Shown here piece after piece: positions 62,101-64,000 of a stretch of 64,000 bases of DNA. How positions within the stretch are numbered: position 1 is the stretch's first letter; each line of letters starts with the position of its first letter. The translations under genes and the position numbers were made by a program. The notes below the pieces were generated by a model. It did no database searches, had not been told where the DNA came from, and worked only from the letters and a program-made list of their open reading frames with translations. The stretch is from contig NC_089822.1 of the NCBI RefSeq assembly GCF_035046505.1, positions 108,145,307 to 108,209,306 of the forward strand. Reading direction: 5' to 3'. This DNA is from Tiliqua scincoides (taxonomy: Eukaryota > Chordata > Lepidosauria > Squamata > Scincidae).

Positions 62101-64000
62101 AGCCTGCCTCCTCTCTGGGGGAGATGGAAATGGGGGGCTGTTTCATCAACTGTTCCTATATGGATGATTGCATTCCAGAGTTGTCTCTTCCTTCCCTAGG
62201 TGACAGGAAAGGGGAAAATTCTTCTCCATGGACAGAAGAATGTGAATAGCAAGGATGGTGGTAAGTCTGCTAGCCAACTCCTCCTTAAAGACTGGGTACA
62301 AGTCTTCTGTGGTAGACTGGGGGGGGGGGAGCAGATCAAAGGAAATGACTTGGGAAGGAAAACTGGAGGGGTTTGTATGTAAAAACATCAGAACAGAAAG
62401 GGGAAGAGTGTAGAGAGGCTGGTATTAGCCAAGGAATTAAGAATTTTTGGTATTCCACTTGGTGTCGTAAACACCCTTCCATCTTTTCAGGTCTGCAGGG
62501 TTCCTTCTCCATCTTGTTGAGCATTAACTCTGACTTTGCGCCACGACCCTCCCTGGTGGTTTATTCTCTTTTCTGTGATGGAGGAGTCATAGCAGACAAA
62601 ATCAACTTTGAAGTATCCATGTGCTTCAAAAATCCGGTGAGCAGGCCTAAGGTTGCCATGGGTGGAGCAGCTGCTGGGAGGGAGGGGGAGTCCAGGCAGA
62701 GGGGAAGAAAATGCATGGATGTTGTTGGAATAAAAATACAACACAAATAAGCCTGCTACTTTGGTGAAAAGAATGGGCTAGGATGTGACTAAGGGTGCAA
62801 TCCTGACCCATTTTCCAGCACCAAGGTAAGAGCAGTGCAACTCTAGGGTAATGGAACAAACATTGCCTTACCTTGAGGAGGCCTCTGTGACTGCTTCCCA
62901 ACTGCAGGATGCAGCACATGCCCCACTGGCACAGCTATGCCAGTGCTGGAAAGCTGGTTAGGATTGCGCCCTAAATTCTACAAATATAGCAGAGAAGATT
63001 GTACTGTAGAGAAGAGAGTGTTATGTAGGCTAAATGATATTATAGATATATGGGAAGGGAGTGTTCTTCTGGCTTCACCCCTTCCCCAAAGTGCATTCTA
63101 TCATGTGAATAAACAGTACAAGCATGTCCCAAATCTTAATTTGGGATGTTAATTGTAGTTGTGGATTGCCTATATTGCCAGGAAGATCAACTTGACGATC
63201 TTAGAAGTCCTTTCCAGTTCTGCTTCTATGAGTCTATTTAACAAAACAATGATCGCTGGTAACAAAGAGCATCAAAGCCAGAGTGTTGGGAAAAAAAATT
63301 TTAAAGTGATCATTTACTTGGTCTTATTTTGTCTCACTTCAGTATACAGTTCAGTACATGGAACTGCCAAACAGGGCTTAACAGGTTCCAAAAATACATG
63401 GAATGTATTACAAGAACATGGTGGTACCAGCCGTGTGCACTGGCGGGCATCACAGCACATTAACAGCCCTTGCTGTGCCTGATGCCAGGGGCTAAGTGCC
63501 CCTCCTCACCCATCCCAAGTCTCTCTCTGTTCTCTCTTGCATGATGGCGACCCAATATTTATGACACAATTAGAGAACATATCGCAACAGATCAGGAAAT
63601 CTGCTGCCTTAGGCCTTCTGTAGGTTTGGGCCATAAGGCTGTGACCTCTGTACAGTGGGAAGCCCCTTGTATAAAGTTCACCTCATTTTGAACTCGGGTC
63701 TCTTTAAGTGCCTGTGATATTAGAATAATATTGCTTCCCTACTTTACAGGGCTATTCAGTAATGAGTCTTGAAGTAATTTAAGTGAAATGCTATAAAAAT
63801 GGTAACAATTATGCCTTGCCTATGATTACGTCTCCTGCTTTTGTTCATTCTGGCTCGGCTGATTTTTGATTCCTACCCATTCCTGCAGGTCAGCCTAGCG
63901 TTCTCTCAGCAGCAGGAGCTGCCAGGCGCCAGCATCAATCTTGAGCTGACGGCAACTCCCGGCTCATTGTGTGCTGTCCGTGCAGTGGACCAGAGCGTGT
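41905..64000 (+). CDS. A2ML1: Alpha-2-macroglobulin-like protein 1 / ovostatin-type protease inhibitor gene (partial, exons 2-15)
   Basis: A secreted broad-range protease trap of the alpha-2-macroglobulin family. The coding sequence is the join of 41905-42088, 46978-47134, 48017-48069, 49715-49735, 49992-50151, 51704-51788, 53916-54048, 55016-55130, 57002-57111, 57859-58026, 60002-60238, 62200-62260, 62491-62636 and 63889-64000. Every junction is AG/GT, phases agree, and about 580 codons read through without a stop. Exon sizes such as 184, 53, 21, 85 and 110 bp follow the family pattern as I recall it. Visible hallmarks are FVQTDKPIYTPGQ (MG2), VLPKYEV (MG3 start), RNYTGQTDRTGCFS, GTGVEANVTR, FYHPGYTFRGK, YYQNAYLYLQPYY and SLCAVRAVDQSV (MG6 start). 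Recalled human A2ML1 is closer than A2M, for example PARL near the N-terminus and GGVVADKI before MG6. Sequons include NITL, NYTG, NVTR and NNT. The signal-peptide exon lies upstream and was not located. Bait, thioester and receptor domains lie past the window. It could be named ovostatin instead; A2M/PZP is less likely. Confidence 0.93.
45293..45455 (+). mobile_element. MIR-type tRNA-derived SINE
   Basis: GACAAGTTCGAATCTCTCTC (box B) is followed by GTGACCACGGACCAGTCTC, the MIR-core equivalent in + orientation, and ends GGTGTGATAAATAAATC. Confidence 0.65.
46285..46319 (-). mobile_element. Ultra-short LINE 3'-end insertion with TSD and poly-A
   Basis: AAACTAGTCATAGAT (46270-46284) and AAACTAGTCACAGAT (46320-46334) form a 15-bp TSD with one mismatch. 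The 35 bp between them read, on the element strand, AATGCCTAATAAAGGTTTTT, then a short AT segment and a run of about nine A. It shares the 3' end of the LINE at 5506-8496. Confidence 0.75.
46978..47134 (+). CDS. A2ML1: A2ML1-like exon 3 (end of MG1, start of MG2)
   Basis: Acceptor AAATCAG and donor GTAAGG. The frame starts VPPPKDDIEEVVFIRISDAQ and ends FVQTDKPIYTPGQD, the family's most recognisable N-terminal signature at the MG1/MG2 boundary. Size is 157 bp, leaving one base (phase 1) for the next exon. Confidence 0.94.
48017..48069 (+). CDS. A2ML1: A2ML1-like exon 4 (MG2)
   Basis: Acceptor TTGCAG, donor GTAAGA. With the carried-over G it reads VKFRIVTLDSTFKASSDE, the equivalent of VYFRIVTMDSNFVPVND in human A2ML1. 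At 53 bp it has the same length that I recall for human A2M exon 4. Confidence 0.93.
49715..49735 (+). CDS. A2ML1: A2ML1-like exon 5 (21-bp microexon, MG2)
   Basis: A seven-codon microexon reading HQLVELQ between acceptor TTTTTCAG and donor GTCAGC. It joins exon 4 (…SSDE) to exon 6 (DPARNRIAQW), giving a continuous family match (SMVELQDPNSNRIAQW in human A2ML1). A 21-bp fifth exon is a conserved oddity of this family. Confidence 0.9.
49992..50151 (+). CDS. A2ML1: A2ML1-like exon 6 (rest of MG2)
   Basis: Acceptor CAACCAG, donor GTATGA. It reads DPARNRIAQWHNVKP, then GIAQLSFQLAAEPMLGSYTI and ends FDVSEY plus one base. It closes MG2 just before the linker VLPKYEV. A CR1 LINE sits in the following intron. 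Confidence 0.93.
50152..51703 (+). other. Intron 6 of the A2ML1-like gene, mostly repeats
   Basis: Apart from short edges, the intron consists of a GC-rich MITE-like segment (about 50270-50550, with GGGGACATTTGTCCCC) and the CR1 copy at 50558-51650. Confidence 0.75.
50558..51650 (-). mobile_element. CR1/L3 LINE, 1.1-kb 3' part, in intron 6
   Basis: The 3' end is ATAAGAACATAAGAACAGCC at 50558. The minus strand encodes the distal RT and C-terminal domain: FADDTKLF (FADD at 51553-51564), then a stop, then GEELQKDLSRLVEWAVKWQV, FNVSKCKVMHIG, KKANSMLGIIRKRIENKTAN, PHLEYCVQFWLPHLKKDI and EKRRLRGDMIETYKIM. A frame change occurs near 50950, after which LWNSLPQDVV and FKRGLDNFLEEKSITGYKP are read. 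It is antisense to the host gene. The 5' end is truncated. Confidence 0.93.
51704..51788 (+). CDS. A2ML1: A2ML1-like exon 7 (MG3 start)
   Basis: Acceptor CTTCTCCAG, donor GTACGC. It reads VLPKYEVTLVEPLKVFSG and continues to LKVCGR, where the last codon is split. It begins only about 50 bp beyond the CR1 insertion in intron 6. Size is 85 bp, as I recall for this exon in mammals. Confidence 0.92.
52439..52644. repeat. 206-bp direct duplication, copy 1 (intron 7)
   Basis: TCAAAAATGTTCCTGATTAG to GGGAAGATTAGAA. It matches 53452-53657 at about 97% (roughly six substitutions, no indel) and is separated from it by about 0.8 kb. It has no RNA-polymerase III boxes or terminal repeats. Confidence 0.92.
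53014..53113. mobile_element. Short hAT-like MITE
   Basis: TAGTGGTCTTCAACCATTTC at the left and AGGTTGAAGAACACTG at the right are inverted copies (CAGTGTTCTTCAACCT). No matching flanks were found. Confidence 0.55.
53452..53657. repeat. 206-bp direct duplication, copy 2 (intron 7)
   Basis: The second copy of 52439-52644. A 5'-truncated 5S SINE starts about 20 bp after it. Confidence 0.92.
53678..53787 (+). mobile_element. 5S rRNA-derived SINE, 5'-truncated
   Basis: It begins within the 5S A-box region (GAAACTAAGCAGGGTCAGG) and continues GGATGGGAGACCGCCTGGG to the tail with AGTCT-TTCG-AGACT. The first 45 or so bases of the 5S-like part are missing. It lies 130 bp upstream of exon 8. Confidence 0.92.
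53916..54048 (+). CDS. A2ML1: A2ML1-like exon 8 (MG3)
   Basis: Acceptor CTTCCTAG, donor GTAAGG. It reads RYTYGKPVQGLVQATLCQKA and ends PRDICRNYTGQ. YTYGKP is near-invariant in the family. The two cysteines and the NYT sequon match A2ML1 (CQKA; CRNLSGQ). Confidence 0.93.
54049..55015 (+). other. Intron 8 of the A2ML1-like gene
   Basis: Two poly-C runs near 54198 and 54213. Otherwise no recognised element. Confidence 0.6.
55016..55130 (+). CDS. A2ML1: A2ML1-like exon 9 (MG3 end)
   Basis: Acceptor TTTTCCAG, donor GTAAAG. It reads TDRTGCFSASVELSQFRPES and ends VVATLEEAGT plus one base. The match to human TDKTGCFSAPVDMATF is close and supports A2ML1 over A2M. Confidence 0.92.
55773..56021. mobile_element. 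hAT-type MITE with perfect 8-bp TSD (intron 9)
   Basis: TSD CAGTAGAG lies at 55765-55772 and 56022-56029. Ends CAGTGCTTCTCAATC and (reverse-complemented) CAGTAGTTCTCATAC form the TIR. An internal phrase ATGCTTTGCAGCTTCTG occurs twice. It is 249 bp and non-coding. Confidence 0.9.
56509..56543. repeat. (GATT)n microsatellite
   Basis: About seven ATTG units in intron 9. Confidence 0.9.
57002..57111 (+). CDS. A2ML1: A2ML1-like exon 10 (MG4 start)
   Basis: Acceptor CTACAG, donor GTAATT. It reads GVEANVTRQMYISDEAGSMN and ends FYHPGYTFRGK. Human A2ML1 has GVEANATQNIYIS and FYHPNFPFSGK here, which is strong support for orthology. Size is 110 bp, ending in phase 0. Confidence 0.94.
57190..57390. repeat. 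Fold-back repeat in intron 10
   Basis: CTCCAAAAGTCTTTTGAGGC (57234-57270 arm) pairs with GCCTCAGAAGGCTTTTGGAG (57313-57349 arm). Weaker pairing continues outward. The loop holds GTTTTCAGATGAAAAC. It is probably an old palindromic MITE. Confidence 0.7.
57859..58026 (+). CDS. A2ML1: A2ML1-like exon 11 (MG4)
   Basis: Acceptor CCTCGCAG, donor GTGAGG. It reads LKALEKDGSVLKNHQVYLVI, then NVNNTQTNQSLTTDSSG and ends WNGKGVSLE. Two sequons (NNT, NQS) lie close together. Human A2ML1 has SFLKNHLVFLVI and WNGTDVSLE. Confidence 0.93.
58590..58848. mobile_element. Mini-MITE split by a 5S SINE
   Basis: Left half GCAATCCTATACACACTTAC; right half GTCGACTTCTGAGCAGGCAT then GGATAGGATTGC. Without the SINE and one TSD copy it would be about 100 bp, like the copy at 34609. 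Confidence 0.7.
58628..58778 (+). mobile_element. 5S rRNA-derived SINE with 11-bp TSD
   Basis: TSD AAGAGTCAGAC lies at 58617-58627 and 58779-58789. The body has GATCTTGTCTGATCTCGGAA, GCTAAGCAGGGTCAGGCCTG and a mutated C box (GATGGGAAACTGCCAGGGA). Tail hairpin AGTCT-TTCG-AGACT. Confidence 0.94.
59127..59187. repeat. (CT)n(CA)n compound microsatellite
   Basis: About 17 CT units switch directly to about 12 CA units. Confidence 0.95.
59452..59666 (-). mobile_element. MIR-type tRNA-derived SINE, nearly complete
   Basis: Reverse complement: AGCCAGAGTGGTGTAGTGCT (A-box side), GATCCAAGTTCAACTCCCC (box B), GTGACCTTGGGCCAGTCACT (core), CTCACAGGGTTGTTGTGAG and a tail GGAGGAAAGGCGGTGTAAAA. This is the best copy of the family in the window. 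Confidence 0.78.
60002..60238 (+). CDS. A2ML1: A2ML1-like exon 12 (MG5)
   Basis: Acceptor TTTCCCAG, donor GTGAGC. It reads GRLSLQDPVYVPGKVNQYYQ, then NAYLYLQPYYTTTKSYVKIE and ends VEGVIFSYY, giving 79 codons. Human A2ML1 YYQNAYLHLRPFYSTTRSF is the obvious counterpart. It is the longest exon in the window. Confidence 0.94.
60458..60514. repeat. 20-bp minisatellite, about 2.7 units
   Basis: CGCAGAACACTAAATATTCA occurs at 60461-60480 and 60481-60500 exactly, then a 14-bp partial third unit. It is recent, since the units are identical. Confidence 0.95.
60774..60955 (-). mobile_element. tRNA-derived SINE
   Basis: The minus strand starts AGGGCTGTAGCTCAGCGCGA and GAGCACCTGCCTTGATTGCA (tRNA 5' half), then AAGTTCAATCCCTGATATA (box B), and ends ATGTCTGATTTAGTATCAGA. 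It is the same family as 41447-41648. Confidence 0.82.
62200..62260 (+). CDS. A2ML1: A2ML1-like exon 13 (MG5)
   Basis: Acceptor TTCCCTAG, donor GTAAGT. It reads VTGKGKILLHGQKNVNSKDG plus one base, matching LIGKGSLVMEGQKHLNSKK of human A2ML1. The phase (61 bp, one base carried) fits exon 14. Confidence 0.92.
62491..62636 (+). CDS. A2ML1: A2ML1-like exon 14 (MG5 end)
   Basis: Acceptor TCTTTTCAG, donor GTGAGC. It reads GLQGSFSILLSINSDFAPRP, then SLVVYSLFCDGGVIADKINF and ends CFKNP. GGVIADKI plus VSMCF mirrors GGVVADKIQFSVEMCF of human A2ML1. Confidence 0.94.
62637..63888 (+). other. Intron 14 of the A2ML1-like gene
   Basis: It holds one TIR MITE (62793-62971). The remaining kilobase shows nothing that I can assign. 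Confidence 0.6.
62793..62971. mobile_element. TIR MITE with TAA flanks (PIF/Harbinger-like?)
   Basis: Ends GGGTGCAATCCTGACC and (reverse-complemented) GGGCGCAATCCTAACC, and both flanks are TAA (62790-62792 and 62972-62974). A 3-bp TWA duplication is the PIF/Harbinger habit, hence the tentative superfamily. The interior shares GAGGAGGCCTCTGTGACTGC and GCAGGATGCAGCACATGCCC with the copies at 13698 and 20517. Confidence 0.72.
63889..64000 (+). CDS. A2ML1: A2ML1-like exon 15, cut by the window edge (MG6 start)
   Basis: Acceptor TTCCTGCAG. It reads VSLAFSQQQELPGASINLEL, then TATPGSLCAVRAVDQSV, and runs off the end. LC-A-RAVD-SV marks the beginning of MG6, the domain that carries the bait region as an insertion. 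Confidence 0.93.

Larger units (their letters stand above)
60239..62199 (+). other. Intron 12 of the A2ML1-like gene
   Basis: It contains the 20-bp minisatellite and a minus-strand tRNA SINE. The rest (60960-62199) shows no recognisable element or gene. Confidence 0.6.

Noticed and set aside
1-64000. CRISPR array, phage or bacterial system, LTR element
   Set aside because: No regularly spaced repeats, no prokaryotic gene organisation and no LTR pair or retroviral motif; splice-site-bearing exons and SINEs show a vertebrate genome.

Overview
The window reads as nuclear DNA of a squamate reptile, probably a lizard. The basis is the repeat set: 5S rRNA-derived SINEs, CR1/L3-type LINEs with a 3' end of repeated CTTATGTT, a second LINE family whose tail matches the 5S SINE, tRNA- and MIR-type SINEs, hAT-type MITEs with 8-bp target-site duplications (TSDs), and many poly-G/C runs. 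The species cannot be named from sequence alone. No bacterial, viral or CRISPR features were seen, and no LTR or capsid-bearing element was recognised.

Region by region: (1) Positions 1 to about 41,900 contain no host gene that I can support. They hold a CR1 fragment at 3.25-4.0 kb, a 3.0-kb reverse-transcriptase-less LINE derivative with perfect TSDs at 5.5-8.5 kb, a 230-bp palindrome at 9.1-9.3 kb, DNA-transposon MITEs, a 2.6-kb LINE with an inverted 5' part at 25.9-28.5 kb, SINEs and microsatellites. (2) From 41,905 to the right edge lies the 5' half of one protein-coding gene on the + strand, an alpha-2-macroglobulin family protease inhibitor closest to A2ML1/ovostatin. Fourteen consecutive coding exons (human-like exons 2 to 15, the last cut by the window edge) join in phase without a stop, giving about 580 codons. 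They cover macroglobulin domains MG1 to the start of MG6. The signal-peptide exon was not found. The bait region, thioester and receptor-binding domains must lie beyond 64,000. Introns carry a 1.1-kb CR1, 5S SINEs, a MITE with perfect TSDs, a 206-bp direct duplication and simple repeats.

The most informative non-genic signal is that one LINE family and all six 5S SINE copies share the same 3' tail. The tail folds as AGTCT-[UNCG loop]-AGACT, which suggests that this LINE's machinery mobilised the SINE. Other items of interest are two insertions of only about 35 bp that are just the extreme 3' end of a LINE between TSDs, and the endonuclease-only LINE derivative.
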